From NCBI RefSeq assembly GCF_003429105.1, contig NZ_QVTD01000003.1, forward strand, positions 124,001 to 188,000: 64,000 nt of DNA. The letters run 5' to 3'. The DNA is from Peribacillus glennii. Its GTDB lineage: Bacteria; Bacillota; Bacilli; Bacillales; DSM-1321. Shown here piece by piece: positions 7,607 to 16,467 of this stretch (position 1 is its first letter; every line of letters begins with the position of its first letter). The notes under the pieces are model-generated. The model saw nothing but the letters and a program-made list of their open reading frames with translations, was not told where the DNA came from and did not search any database. The position numbers and the translations under genes are program-made.

Positions 7607-7783
7607 TAATATTCCCAATATTCTAACAGGTTTTTGTTCATTCATTTCCTCGTTGAAGGAATTTATTTTTGGCTGATTCCTAGGTGTTATCTCATAACTC
7701 AAAGGTGGACATTTCCATTGCTTTAATCCCGAAGTGTCCAAATCAAATAGAGATATTCATCAAGTTTCTAAACTGTTTACTCA

Positions 7784-8185
7784 TCAAGGGTTTAGATCTG
7801 CTCCATTTTCGACTATATGAAATAACAAATGCGCGAGGTGATGCACCGGCCCGTATTGTTCCTCTTCTTCACCACCTTCACTTTCCTCATAGAAATAGGC
7901 ATCCTGCAGGAAAAGCGCCATGAATTCATAAAAGTCCTTCAGTTCAAATGAATAGCATCCGCTTGGTTCCTCGTTTTCCCCTTCATATTGGAGCACGAGA
8001 TAAGAAAGGTCCCCATCCTCATCTTCTGCATCTAAAAAAACGAAAAACCCAATATTTGTGTCCAGTTCGAATAAACGGCGTGAACCGCCGCTTGTTGCCT
8101 TTTCAAATTCTTCGCGGTTTAGCTTTTGAAGCTGCATTGTGTCCACATTATCTTCCTGATGAAAGCTTACAATGAAAGATTTCAT
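7784..8185 (-). CDS. Hypothetical acidic cytoplasmic protein
   Basis: A 133-residue protein. The start at 8185 (MKSFIVSF) is chosen because AAGGAGG lies directly upstream, whereas the longer frame to 8236 lacks one. It is rich in Asp and Glu, including clusters DAEDEDGD and EESEGGEEEE. It has no signal peptide or membrane segment and ends in a hydrophobic helix-like stretch. I do not recognise a family. It stands alone between the CoA-transferase leader and exoA, with AT-rich DNA on both sides. Confidence 0.75.
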   Translation of the reverse strand: MKSFIVSFHQEDNVDTMQLQKLNREEFEKATSGGSRRLFELDTNIGFFVFLDAEDEDGDLSYLVLQYEGENEEPSGCYSFELKDFYEFMALFLQDAYFYEESEGGEEEEQYGPVHHLAHLLFHIVENGADLNP

Positions 8186-8296
8186 GATACCCTCCTTGAT
8201 AAGTAAAGAATATTCTTCCTGCGCATACAATAGCATTATTCCCTTTAATGCCCGTAAATATTGGTTACATATTCTTTATATCCTTTTTTTTCTTAG

Positions 8297-9055
8297 TTAA
8301 TCCATCTCAAGCTCAAGGATTACAGGGCAATGATCGCTTCCTAAAACATGCGAATGGATTTGAGCGTCCTTTATAAATTCAGCCAATCTTTCCGATGCAA
8401 TAAAGTAATCGATCCGCCAGCCGATATTCCTCTCCCTGACCTTGTTCATGTAAGACCACCAGGTATAAGCCCCTTCTTTATCAGGATAAAGGTGCCTGAA
8501 GGTATCAATAAAACCCGAATCAAGCAATTCGGTCATTTTTCCTCGTTCTTCCATTGTAAAGCCAGAATTCTTGCGGTTCGATTTTGGATTCTTCAAGTCT
8601 ATCTCATTGTGCGCCACATTTAAATCCCCGCAAAGGATTACCGGCTTATGGGCATCCAATTCCTTTAGGTAATCCCTGATCTGGTCCTCCCATTCAAGCC
8701 TGTACGGCATTCTTGCAAGATCCCTTTGTGAATTTGGCGTATATACAGTGACCATGTAAAATTTATCATATTCCAGGGTGATGATCCGGCCTTCTTCTTC
8801 CTCTTCCGCCGCACCAACACCATATCTTACAGACAACGGCTTCTCTTTCGTAAAAATCGCTGTCCCTGAATAGCCTTTACGCTGCGCATAATTCCAATAT
8901 TGATGGTAGCCGGCAAGTTCTAAGTTGATTTGCCCTTCTTGCAATTTAGATTCCTGGATGCAGAATATGTCTGCGTCCATTTCGTTAAAGTATTCTATAA
9001 AACCCTTGCCTGTGCAGGCACGTATTCCATTGACATTCCAAGATACCAGTTTCAT
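8297..9055 (-). CDS. exoA: Exodeoxyribonuclease III (AP endonuclease)
   Basis: A 252-residue enzyme of the ExoIII/AP-endonuclease family. It cuts DNA at abasic sites and digests 3' ends during base excision repair. The metal and catalytic residues are visible: Glu35 in IQESK, Asp144 and Asn146 in GDLNVAH, and Asp241-His242 in the C-terminal SDHCP. The length matches Bacillus ExoA. The neighbouring mug gene, another base excision repair enzyme, is 108 bp upstream and co-directional. Confidence 0.95.
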   Translation of the reverse strand: MKLVSWNVNGIRACTGKGFIEYFNEMDADIFCIQESKLQEGQINLELAGYHQYWNYAQRKGYSGTAIFTKEKPLSVRYGVGAAEEEEEGRIITLEYDKFYMVTVYTPNSQRDLARMPYRLEWEDQIRDYLKELDAHKPVILCGDLNVAHNEIDLKNPKSNRKNSGFTMEERGKMTELLDSGFIDTFRHLYPDKEGAYTWWSYMNKVRERNIGWRIDYFIASERLAEFIKDAQIHSHVLGSDHCPVILELEMD

Positions 9056-9163
9056 AAAAATCCAATCTGCTCCTTGCTGTAAGTCTATTAAACTATGTTA
9101 ATACTATACACTTATCAAACATATGATTAAAGCAATGAAACTTAGATTGTAGACAAGGGTTAG

Positions 9164-9682
9164 CTATTTTTCGTTGAGGGACCTAAGCAGTACAGGCAGT
9201 TTGCTATAAATTTCAATGACATCTTCTATCTTCATCCTCACCAGCCCGCTGGATGATGGTGCTACAAAATCAATAGTGCCCGGAATGACGGGTTCCTCCT
9301 GAGGCCCCCAGGGAGCGACTTTGATGCCGCTATAATGTTGATATACACCTTTTCCAACGAAACAGACGATTTTGGGTTTGTATGTATCAATTTTCTTTTT
9401 TAGATTCTCCCTGCCTTGCCTGTATTCTTCCTTCGTGATCTCATCCGCGGCTTTTGTTGGCCTCGATACAATATTTGTGAAGCCATACCCTAACTCCAAT
9501 AATGAAAAGTCCTCTTCCGGCCGGTATTTTCTAGGCGTTATCCCTCCTTCATGCAGAATCCTCCAGAATCTATTGTTGGGATTTGCATAATGATGTCCTG
9601 TTTCTCCAGAACGGATGCTGGGATTGAATCCGCAAAACAATATATCCAAATTATCTCTTAAATGGTCTTTAATTGGTTCCAT
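9164..9682 (-). CDS. mug: Mismatch-specific uracil/thymine-DNA glycosylase
   Basis: A 172-residue member of the Mug/TDG branch of uracil-DNA glycosylases. The catalytic motif GFNPSIRSGE begins at residue 18, with the Mug-type Asn20, followed by the conserved HHYANPNNRFW. The intercalation loop PSSSG is at 142-146. It removes uracil, ethenocytosine or thymine mispaired with guanine. It is placed directly upstream of exoA, which acts on the resulting abasic sites. Confidence 0.94.
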   Translation of the reverse strand: MEPIKDHLRDNLDILFCGFNPSIRSGETGHHYANPNNRFWRILHEGGITPRKYRPEEDFSLLELGYGFTNIVSRPTKAADEITKEEYRQGRENLKKKIDTYKPKIVCFVGKGVYQHYSGIKVAPWGPQEEPVIPGTIDFVAPSSSGLVRMKIEDVIEIYSKLPVLLRSLNEK

Positions 9683-9741
9683 TCGCCTGAATCCCTCCTT
9701 TGATTTTATCGATTTTGTAAACTAACCTAAAGAATAATGAT

Positions 9742-9783
9742 AAAAGACCTGAAAAGGTTATGCACCTTTGTCAGGCCTCTTTT
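9742..9783. terminator. Bidirectional-looking hairpin upstream of mug
   Basis: AAAAGA-CCTGA (9742-9752) pairs with TCAGGCCTCTTTT (9771-9783) around a 2-nt bulge. An inner AAAGGT/ACCTTT stem extends it, and T-runs flank both sides. It probably ends transcription of the small genes at 9839-10250. Confidence 0.6.
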
Positions 9784-9838
9784 ATGGCAGATAAGATATT
9801 TTAATCTTCCCTATCTGCATTAAGCAGAATACAGGCTA

Positions 9839-9991
9839 TCAGTGCACGTTGTATGTCTCCCACTCTGTACCCCACATCATGCGGGCCTCAGCTAGGCCCT
9901 GTTTTCGCTTTTCAAAAGACCCGGCATTCGGCGGGATTTGTAAAAGATCATTGATCTTACCGTTTTCTATTATCTTTTTCCATGTACTCAC
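9839..9991 (-). CDS. Candidate 50-residue small protein overlapping the 2TM gene
   Basis: A frame from GTG 9991 to TGA 9839 encodes a 50-residue protein, MSTWKKIIENGKIN at one end and MMWGTEWETYNVH at the other. The composition (W, E, K, R, P and N balanced, no low-complexity runs) looks coding. It lies in a gap that would otherwise be empty and overlaps the end of the 2TM gene by 35 bp in another frame. The start has only a weak Shine-Dalgarno (AGAAAG). No family recognised. A frameshifted extension of the 2TM protein is the alternative. Confidence 0.45.
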   Translation of the reverse strand: MSTWKKIIENGKINDLLQIPPNAGSFEKRKQGLAEARMMWGTEWETYNVH

Positions 9992-10250
9992 GGATCTTTC
10001 TATCTTCCCAATCCTTTGAAAAAAGGCCTCCAGAGAAAAACACGGTTAAGCCGTGTGCTGCCAGGCCTATCCCCCAGCCAAGTAGCGGCCAGAAGAACCA
10101 AAAGTTAGAGGAGTCATCCAACATATCAACAATAAATAAGAATATATTCACCATAAAATACACGAATGCGTGTATATAAAAAGATTTCAGAAGCATGACT
10201 CTCTTTTTGGCCGTGTGATATTCTTCTTGTTCGTTTGGAGATAAATCCAT
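9957..10250 (-). CDS. 2TM domain membrane protein
   Basis: A 97-residue protein. A charged N-terminal helix is followed by two hydrophobic segments (about residues 23-43 and 50-70) joined by a short DDSSN loop, then a basic/acidic tail. The pattern EEYHTAKKRV...FYIHAFVYFMVN...FWFFWPLLGWGIGLAAHG is typical of the 2TM domain family. That family occurs alone or fused to histidine kinases and has no defined function. No kinase is encoded nearby. Confidence 0.82.
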   Translation of the reverse strand: MDLSPNEQEEYHTAKKRVMLLKSFYIHAFVYFMVNIFLFIVDMLDDSSNFWFFWPLLGWGIGLAAHGLTVFFSGGLFSKDWEDRKIREYMEKDNRKR

Positions 10251-10435
10251 AATCCCACATCCCTTTTTTTCTAATTATAATGGCATAAGGAATATTATGG
10301 AATATAAAGGCGGACTTATTTTTAAATAATCTTAATTTTACTTTGTGTCCAACATTTATCCCCTATGTCAAGAAAAATCGCTGTGGTTGCTCCATTGGGC
10401 TGAATTACGGGGCCATATAAAGTGATGGCGCCTGC

Positions 10436-12232
10436 TTAATCCATCACCAGCGCAAATTCATCCACTAACCCTCCGAAGATGGCAAGTGCGCCCTGTATGG
10501 GTTCCGGTGTCGTCAAATCAACCCCGGTCTTCCTTAACAATTCAAGCGGATAATCCGAGCTCCCGCTTTTCAGGAACTCCAAATAGCTGTTTAAGGTTCC
10601 CTGATCACCCGAAAGGATCCTGTCAGCAATATGAAGTGCAGACGCATAGCCTGTAGCGTATTTATAAACATAAAAAGGACGGTAAAAGTGCGGGATCCGT
10701 GACCATCCGTATTTTACTTCTTCATCCAACACAAGAAGGCCGGAGCCATTGTATTCCTTAAACAGGTTTTCATAGATCGAATTGAATGCCTCGGCATGGA
10801 GCGGTTCACCTTCTGCGGCTTTTTCATGGACGGTTTTCTCGAATTCCGCAAACATCACCTGGGTAAAAAATGTCCCTTTGAAGCCGTCAATAAAATGGTT
10901 CAGCAAGTGTTTTTTCATCAGCTTATTATCCGTTGTGTTTAACAGATAATGGATAAGCAGTATTTCATTTACCGTTGATGCCACTTCAGCCACAAATATT
11001 GAATAGCCAGCTGTAATTTGGGGCTGGTGTTTTGAACTATAGTAAGAGTGCATCGCATGCCCGCATTCATGGGCAAGGGTAAACAGGCTGTCCAGATCAT
11101 CCTGATGGTTCAGGAGTATATACGGATGAACTCCGTAAATCCCCAAATTGTAGGCCCCGGTACGCTTTCCAGGGGTCTCCCGCACATCTATGTATCGTTT
11201 TTCTTTAAAGCCGGATAATGTGTCTGTATAATCTTTACCGAGCGGTTTCAGGGCATTTATCATCGTTTCATATGCTTCATCGTATGCTATTTCCTGTTTG
11301 ATGCCTTTTACAAGCGGGACGCTCAGGTCATATTGGCGGAGTTCTTCCAAACCCAGCGTTTTCTTGCGAACATCCAGGTATTTATGCATCGGATCGACAT
11401 TTTCCTTTGTCGCTTTTATCAGGTTTTCGTAAACCTGTAACGGCACCTTGTCAGAAAAAAGGGATTTTTCAATTGCGGATGGATAATTCCTCATTTTAGA
11501 AAGAAGGACATTATTCTTCACCGCAGCGGATAATGTGGAAGCAATTGTGTTTTTCATCTGAATATAAGGCTTGTAATAAGCTTTATATGCCTCTTTTCTT
11601 TTTCCGCGATCCTCGTGTTCTATCAATTTCGAATACAACCCGCGGGTCAGCTCAATCTTCTTGCCATATTCATCTGTAACGTCCCCGAACTTTATGTCTG
11701 CGTTGTTCAGCATGCCAAATGTTTTTTGTGGAGCAGACAGTGCCTCGCCAATCTGCGATAGTATTTCTTCCTGATCCTTTCTTAAAACGTGCTCTTTGTA
11801 CCGGTAAGAATCAAGCAGCTCCTCTTCAAAATATTTTAAACCTTCCACTTCTGCTATGTAACTTTTCAGGGTTTCTTCTTCAAGGCTTAGCAAATATGGC
11901 ATGAAAAATGAATTGGCTGCGGTTATTTTTTGCCCGAGCTGGCTTGCCCTGTCAAGCAAAGCCTGAGTTGCTGCCTCCCTTGTGTCACAGTCGACCTGCA
12001 GCATCGCGTACGCATATACTTTACGGTACAATAAAGATAATTCTTCACTTTTACACAAGTATGAATACAACCCAAAAGCCTCGCTCAGGCGGCCATCAAA
12101 ACTGTTCAACTCTTCAGCCATTTTCCCTATACGGCTGTAATCCTGTTCCCAGTCGCTTTTGCTTTCATATATATCTGTTAAGTCCCATCGCTCTTTTTCG
12201 GGCACTTCCTGCCTGGATTGGTATGTTTTCAC
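10436..12232 (-). CDS. pepF: Oligoendopeptidase F (M3 zinc metallopeptidase)
   Basis: A 598-residue M3B peptidase. The zinc site HECGH is at 388-392 and the third ligand lies in VAEVASTVNE, probably Glu416. It hydrolyses short peptides in the cytoplasm. Length and order match Bacillus PepF. The start is GTG 12232 with GAGGAG upstream. It is monocistronic. Confidence 0.94.
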   Translation of the reverse strand: MKTYQSRQEVPEKERWDLTDIYESKSDWEQDYSRIGKMAEELNSFDGRLSEAFGLYSYLCKSEELSLLYRKVYAYAMLQVDCDTREAATQALLDRASQLGQKITAANSFFMPYLLSLEEETLKSYIAEVEGLKYFEEELLDSYRYKEHVLRKDQEEILSQIGEALSAPQKTFGMLNNADIKFGDVTDEYGKKIELTRGLYSKLIEHEDRGKRKEAYKAYYKPYIQMKNTIASTLSAAVKNNVLLSKMRNYPSAIEKSLFSDKVPLQVYENLIKATKENVDPMHKYLDVRKKTLGLEELRQYDLSVPLVKGIKQEIAYDEAYETMINALKPLGKDYTDTLSGFKEKRYIDVRETPGKRTGAYNLGIYGVHPYILLNHQDDLDSLFTLAHECGHAMHSYYSSKHQPQITAGYSIFVAEVASTVNEILLIHYLLNTTDNKLMKKHLLNHFIDGFKGTFFTQVMFAEFEKTVHEKAAEGEPLHAEAFNSIYENLFKEYNGSGLLVLDEEVKYGWSRIPHFYRPFYVYKYATGYASALHIADRILSGDQGTLNSYLEFLKSGSSDYPLELLRKTGVDLTTPEPIQGALAIFGGLVDEFALVMD

Positions 12233-12459
12233 GTATATACGCTCCTCTTACTAAGAATTGCATTTCCTAAATAGTATTAATATTTATATTATCCTATTCC
12301 GTTTTTAAAGAAAATGAAGGTGCTTATTAAAAAGAACCAATTTTTCCAGGCTGTAAGACCACCTAAATAAAAAACGGTTTTAGTAGTTTGTATTCTAGTA
12401 AGAAAGGGTAAAACTATATTGCATGACATTCTCGGGAAACCAAAGGAGATGATTCTACG

Positions 12460-12531
12460 ATGTGGATGAACTGCTGCCATTGGAATAAAGGGAATGATGA
12501 AACTGTTAATAGTCCAGGGGATAATAGATAG
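12460..12531 (+). CDS. Small peptide 1 (23 aa), paralogous to the next small gene
   Basis: The frame ATG 12460 to TAG 12531 encodes MWMNCCHWNKGNDETVNSPGDNR. The second half (WNKGNDETVNSPGD) aligns with WNIENDDAVRGPGD in the 59-residue peptide that follows. The upstream signals also match: AAAGGAG followed by TGAT and an ATG 10-11 bases later in both. This repeated arrangement supports a real, duplicated gene rather than chance. Function unknown. The position before the forespore gene cdaS hints at a sporulation or spore-coat link, but no promoter was firmly identified. Confidence 0.5.
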   Translation: MWMNCCHWNKGNDETVNSPGDNR

Positions 12532-12613
12532 CCACGGGAAAAAGATAAATGAAATGTATTTGATTCGGGTAGTTGCCGGAAACTATTTTAAAAACTAAAG
12601 GAGTTGATTGTGA

Positions 12614-12793
12614 ATGTCCAAAATCCTCAACCTCTGGAATATTGAGAATGATGATGCGGTTAGAGGTCCAGGTGATCAAGACCATAACGCCATCTCCAAA
12701 AACTTATTAGGTGCCAATACATTTGAATTGGCCCAACTAAGGGAAGATACACCGGAATTCGATTTAAATGGAACTGCATTAAATAGCATGTAA
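12614..12793 (+). CDS. Small peptide 2 (59 aa), unknown function
   Basis: The frame ATG 12614 to TAA 12793 is preceded by AAAGGAG and followed at once by a strong terminator, so the gene boundaries are convincing. The peptide is acidic, with a WNIENDDAVRGPGDQDHN block and a C-terminal half LGANTFELAQLRED. It has no membrane segment, signal or cysteine. The shared W-N-x3-D-x-V-x2-PGD block makes it a paralogue of the 23-residue peptide 80 bp upstream. I do not recognise the family. Confidence 0.7.
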   Translation: MSKILNLWNIENDDAVRGPGDQDHNAISKNLLGANTFELAQLREDTPEFDLNGTALNSM

Positions 12794-12801
12794 AAGAAAA
12801 A

Positions 12802-12847
12802 CCCCCTTTGCCAATGGAGTAACAGCTCCTAAGCAAGGGGCTTTTTG
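12802..12847 (+). terminator. Rho-independent terminator after the small peptides
   Basis: CCCCCTTTGC (12802-12811) pairs with GCAAGGGG (12833-12840). An inner GGAG/CTCC stem lies within, and CTTTTTG follows. Confidence 0.85.
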
Positions 12848-12868
12848 TTATTTAGCAATGAACCGGTC

Positions 12869-12898
12869 TGAATAAGGTTATATTTGGGGGAAATGATA
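12869..12898 (+). promoter_or_regulatory. Candidate forespore (sigma-G/sigma-F) promoter of cdaS
   Basis: TGAATA at 12869-12874 equals the sigma-G -35 consensus. AATGATA 17 bp downstream resembles the CATACTA -10 only partly. CdaS of Bacillus is expressed in the forespore, which makes the reading reasonable. Confidence 0.4.
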
Positions 12899-12933
12899 GT
12901 ACAAACCGATCTAAGAAAGGATGTCTGGAAACT

Positions 12934-13557
12934 ATGGAACAGATCAATTGCGATTTTTCACCGCTCAAATTCCAATTGAAAGAGACAATGCTTTCTATAA
13001 GGGATGAACTGACCAAAAGCATTGAAGCAGTTAATGATGAAGAAAACTGCCTATTATGTAAGCTTGAAGAAATCAAAAAAGAATGCTTGAAAATGGAAGC
13101 TATTGCTTCGTCCTTTTATTTGACCTGCTACCTATCGGCATATACAGCTAAGCATGAGGAAATAGCAAAAAGCACCCAACATCTAAGCAAGAAAAAACAC
13201 GGAGCCATTATAGTCATTGAACGCACAGTGCCAGTTGATGACTACATCCAAAAAGGGGTCCCAATAGGTGCATTATTAACTCCTTCATTGATTGAGTCGA
13301 TATTTTATCCGGGAAATCCGCTCCATGATGGAGCAGTATTGGTGCGGGAAAATACGATTGTCTCAGCAGCCAATGTACTGCCTCTCACTTCACAAGTTTT
13401 AACCGGAAAAAAAATTGGCACAAGACATCGGGCTTCACTTGGATTATCAGATCAGACTGATGCCCTCGTTTTAGTTGTCTCAGAAGAAACAGGGAAGATT
13501 TCGTTTGCCTTAAATGGGACTCTCTACCCAATCAGTAATAATCATGAAATTCCCTAG
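12934..13557 (+). CDS. cdaS: Sporulation-specific diadenylate cyclase CdaS
   Basis: A 207-residue protein. Two N-terminal helices (about 1-60) match the autoinhibitory segment peculiar to CdaS, followed by a DAC domain with the active-site motifs DGA (132-134) and RHR (164-166). The enzyme joins two ATP into c-di-AMP, and in Bacillus this paralogue acts in the forespore and affects germination. The absence of membrane helices and of a DisA-type DNA-binding domain excludes CdaA and DisA. It is transcribed alone. A hairpin between it and the convergent Fe-ADH gene serves the other strand. Confidence 0.9.
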   Translation: MEQINCDFSPLKFQLKETMLSIRDELTKSIEAVNDEENCLLCKLEEIKKECLKMEAIASSFYLTCYLSAYTAKHEEIAKSTQHLSKKKHGAIIVIERTVPVDDYIQKGVPIGALLTPSLIESIFYPGNPLHDGAVLVRENTIVSAANVLPLTSQVLTGKKIGTRHRASLGLSDQTDALVLVVSEETGKISFALNGTLYPISNNHEIP

Positions 13558-13583
13558 ATTTTCATATCGAATTTATCAAATAT

Positions 13584-13612
13584 AGAAAAACAGCCCCGTT
13601 ATAGGCGGAGCC
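13584..13612 (-). terminator. Terminator of the R2lox-ALDH-ADH operon
   Basis: On the minus strand CGGCTCCG pairs with CGGGGCTG, with two G-T pairs, and TTTTT follows. It lies immediately after the Fe-ADH stop. Confidence 0.65.
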
Positions 13613-13620
13613 GTTCAAGT

Positions 13621-14832
13621 CTATTTTACAGGAACAGGAACTACCCTTTGGCCAATTGCTTCAATCAATTGAGCAGGCATCGGAAAACTCACAGCAGCCG
13701 GATCTGACGCAACAGCACCTGTTGCCTTTTGCAGATCTTCCTCAGAAATATTATATTGAGAAAAGTCAGCCGGGAGCCCGGTTTTTACCTGCAGCGCCCG
13801 GATCTTGTCAACTGCCTTGGCAAGCAGCGCCCTCTGGTCATCTATGTCCACTTTAATATCCAATGCGTCAGCAAGTTGCTTTGCCTTAGGAAGGTACAGG
13901 TCAGGAATATATTCCATTACGACAGGCAAGAAAACAGCGTTCGCAAGGCCATGCGGAATTCGGAACATCGCACCGTATGCATGTGCCAAGTTATGCACAG
14001 GAATGGCATTCAAAGCGAAACTGAATGCGGTTATTCCCATTAGGCTCGCATGTAGCATTTCCATTCGGGCCTCCACATTCGCACCGTCACTGACAGCGAG
14101 CGGAAGATTTTTTTCGATGAGACGAATGGCGTGCAATGCATAGGAATCTGTCAAGGAAGTTGCGTTAGGCGAAGCTAGTGCCTCGATCGCATGAGTCAAT
14201 GCGTCCATCCCGGTAAAGGCTGTAATAAGCGGCGGCAGCCCTGTTGTCAGGTCAGGGTCTAAAATCGCCATATCCGCACTGATGAATGGATTAATGATAT
14301 TTGTTTTCATCTTTATTTCTTCATTGTAAATGACCGCTATCGGGGAAACCTCGGATCCCGTTCCCGCTGTTGTAGGAATCGAGATATGAGGAATCGGGAT
14401 ATACTGGGCTTGCGGGAATGATTCCATTACAAAACCACCCGGTATTGCTTCCTTTATGTCAGTCAACCCCTTGAATAAGGAGTATTTCACTCCTTTAACG
14501 GTATCGAGCACGCTGCCTCCCCCGACGGCAAGCAATGCATCGGCACCTACTTCCCTTGCATACCGCGCAGCCGCATTCACACAGCTACTTTCCGCATCCT
14601 GTGTGATATCCAGAAAAATGCCCGCTAGCTCTGGCCCAGTCCCATGCGGAGTCAGGCTGAATATTTGTGCTACCTTTTCCACGATACCTGCCTTTTCCAA
14701 TCCTCTGTCACTAAAAAGAACAACTCTTTTGGCACCCAATCCCCTGAATAAATCCGGTACGAGCGCCCTTGTATTTGAACCGCTTTGTATGGCTGTGCGC
14801 AGCCAGTAACTGGACATTGTCGTTGTAAGCAT
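13621..14832 (-). CDS. Iron-containing alcohol dehydrogenase
   Basis: A protein of about 403 residues in the Fe-ADH family. It has the nucleotide-binding GGGSVLDTVKG, the IPTTAGTGSE block and a metal-binding stretch NLAHAYGAMFRIPHG. It oxidises an alcohol to an aldehyde with NAD(P). The start is uncertain: several Met/GTG codons are clustered, and 14832 gives the best spacing from AGGGG. It is the third gene of an operon with an R2-like oxidase and an aldehyde dehydrogenase, the latter 21 bp upstream. The set could turn a hydroxylated product into a carboxylic acid. Confidence 0.88.
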   Translation of the reverse strand: MLTTTMSSYWLRTAIQSGSNTRALVPDLFRGLGAKRVVLFSDRGLEKAGIVEKVAQIFSLTPHGTGPELAGIFLDITQDAESSCVNAAARYAREVGADALLAVGGGSVLDTVKGVKYSLFKGLTDIKEAIPGGFVMESFPQAQYIPIPHISIPTTAGTGSEVSPIAVIYNEEIKMKTNIINPFISADMAILDPDLTTGLPPLITAFTGMDALTHAIEALASPNATSLTDSYALHAIRLIEKNLPLAVSDGANVEARMEMLHASLMGITAFSFALNAIPVHNLAHAYGAMFRIPHGLANAVFLPVVMEYIPDLYLPKAKQLADALDIKVDIDDQRALLAKAVDKIRALQVKTGLPADFSQYNISEEDLQKATGAVASDPAAVSFPMPAQLIEAIGQRVVPVPVK

Positions 14833-14853
14833 AGTCATCACCCCTGCTTTTTT

Positions 14854-16386
14854 TTAAGATTTATCGGAATTTGAAAATAAAATTTGGTACCAGCTCCTTT
14901 TATGAAGCTCGGGAACCATTGAAGTATGAACGTGTTTCAGCTGTGTATAGGCATCAAGCGAATGTTTACCCATTTCACGCCCGATTCCGCTCTGTTTGTA
15001 GCCCCCGAAAGGAGCATCATTGCGGAGCATATGCCAGTCATTGATCCAAATAACTCCCGCCTGCAGCTTTCTCGCAACATCGTAAGCTTTATTGACATCA
15101 CGTGTCCAAACACCCGCAGCAAGTCCGTATATTGAGTCATTTGCCATTGCAATGGCTTCTTCCACATCGGAATAACGGATTACTGAGAGTACTGGACCGA
15201 AGATCTCCTCCTGCGCAATCTTCATATCATTTGTGACATCCGTAAAGATTGTCGGTTCAATGAAGTGTCCCCCCTCGCATCCTGGTACAGCCACTTCATT
15301 CCCACCGCAAACCAATGTCGCTCCTTCTTGCTTGCCTGATTCAATGTAAGAGAGAATGGTTTCTTTTTGCCGCTTAGAAATGACAGGGCCGATCGTGGTA
15401 TCCGGATCAAGAGGATTGCCCGGTTTCAATGTCTTCGCAAGCGCTACAAGCCGTTCGACTATTTCGTCATGCAGCTTGTCCGGTACAAATAACCGGGTAC
15501 CGGATTCACAAAGCTGGCCTGAGTGCAAGAACACGCCGAACAAGCTGCCAGGAATAACAATATCCAGATCTGCATCCTCGAGAATAATGTTCGGGGATTT
15601 CCCGCCAAGTTCCAGGGTTGTGTTTTTAATCGTGCCGGATGCAAGGGCCATGATGCTCCGTCCGACTTCAGTCGATCCGGTAAAGGCAACTTTATCGACC
15701 TTTGGATGTCGAACCAACGCTTCTCCAACCTCGGCACCAGGCCCGGTGATCACATTGATGACCCCGGGAGGGACAAATTGTGAAATGATTTCTGCCAATT
15801 TGAGTGTGGAGAGTGGGGTATAGCTTGCCGGTTTAATGACGATGGTGTTCCCCATAGCCAGTGCCGGGGCTATTTTCCAGGTCGCAATCAACATGGGCAT
15901 ATTCCATGGTGTGATAGCCGCGCATACGCCGATCGGTTCCCTCCAGATAAAATTGTGCGCAGGCCCCGGAAATGGCGGAGATGGAAGTGTCTCCGAAAAT
16001 GGGTAGGTTTGAACAAATTTAGCCATTGTATTAAATAAATCGACCATCTGCAAAATATCGCTGGAGGCAACCCTGCGGATCGTACCCCCGCTGGAAATGG
16101 TTTCTAGAAAGGCAAGCTCCTGGGCATTGGTTGCAATGCCATGAGCGATCGCGTTCAATACTTTCGCCCGGTCTTTTGGCGGCATTTCCTTCCAGTCCGT
16201 TTTGTCAAAAGCATCCCTTGCAGCCTGTACGGCTTTATCGACGTCTTGTGCGGTCGCTTTCGCTGCCCGCGCAGCCAAATCGCCATTTGCCGGATTGAAG
16301 ACATCGAAAGTTTGCCCTCCTGCTGCCGGTTCCCATTTCCCATTGATAAATAACGGGAAAGTTTGAATATCAACTTGAACTGTCAT
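14854..16386 (-). CDS. NAD(P)-dependent aldehyde dehydrogenase
   Basis: A 510-residue aldehyde dehydrogenase. The general base is Glu259 (TLELGGKSPN) and the nucleophile Cys293 (SGQLCESG). The sequence style (PWNMPMLIATWKIAPALAMGNT and PFGGYKQSGIGRE) is that of broad-range or phenylacetaldehyde-type enzymes that oxidise aldehydes to free acids. AAGGAGG precedes the start. It lies 81 bp after the R2-like oxidase gene and 21 bp before the Fe-ADH. Substrate undetermined. Confidence 0.93.
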   Translation of the reverse strand: MTVQVDIQTFPLFINGKWEPAAGGQTFDVFNPANGDLAARAAKATAQDVDKAVQAARDAFDKTDWKEMPPKDRAKVLNAIAHGIATNAQELAFLETISSGGTIRRVASSDILQMVDLFNTMAKFVQTYPFSETLPSPPFPGPAHNFIWREPIGVCAAITPWNMPMLIATWKIAPALAMGNTIVIKPASYTPLSTLKLAEIISQFVPPGVINVITGPGAEVGEALVRHPKVDKVAFTGSTEVGRSIMALASGTIKNTTLELGGKSPNIILEDADLDIVIPGSLFGVFLHSGQLCESGTRLFVPDKLHDEIVERLVALAKTLKPGNPLDPDTTIGPVISKRQKETILSYIESGKQEGATLVCGGNEVAVPGCEGGHFIEPTIFTDVTNDMKIAQEEIFGPVLSVIRYSDVEEAIAMANDSIYGLAAGVWTRDVNKAYDVARKLQAGVIWINDWHMLRNDAPFGGYKQSGIGREMGKHSLDAYTQLKHVHTSMVPELHKRSWYQILFSNSDKS

Positions 16387-16467
16387 TTTTCATCCTCCTT
16401 TTAGCGTGGCAAATAGGAAAAACTAACTTTCCTATTTGCATAAATGCATAGCTTATAAATCGGTTAC

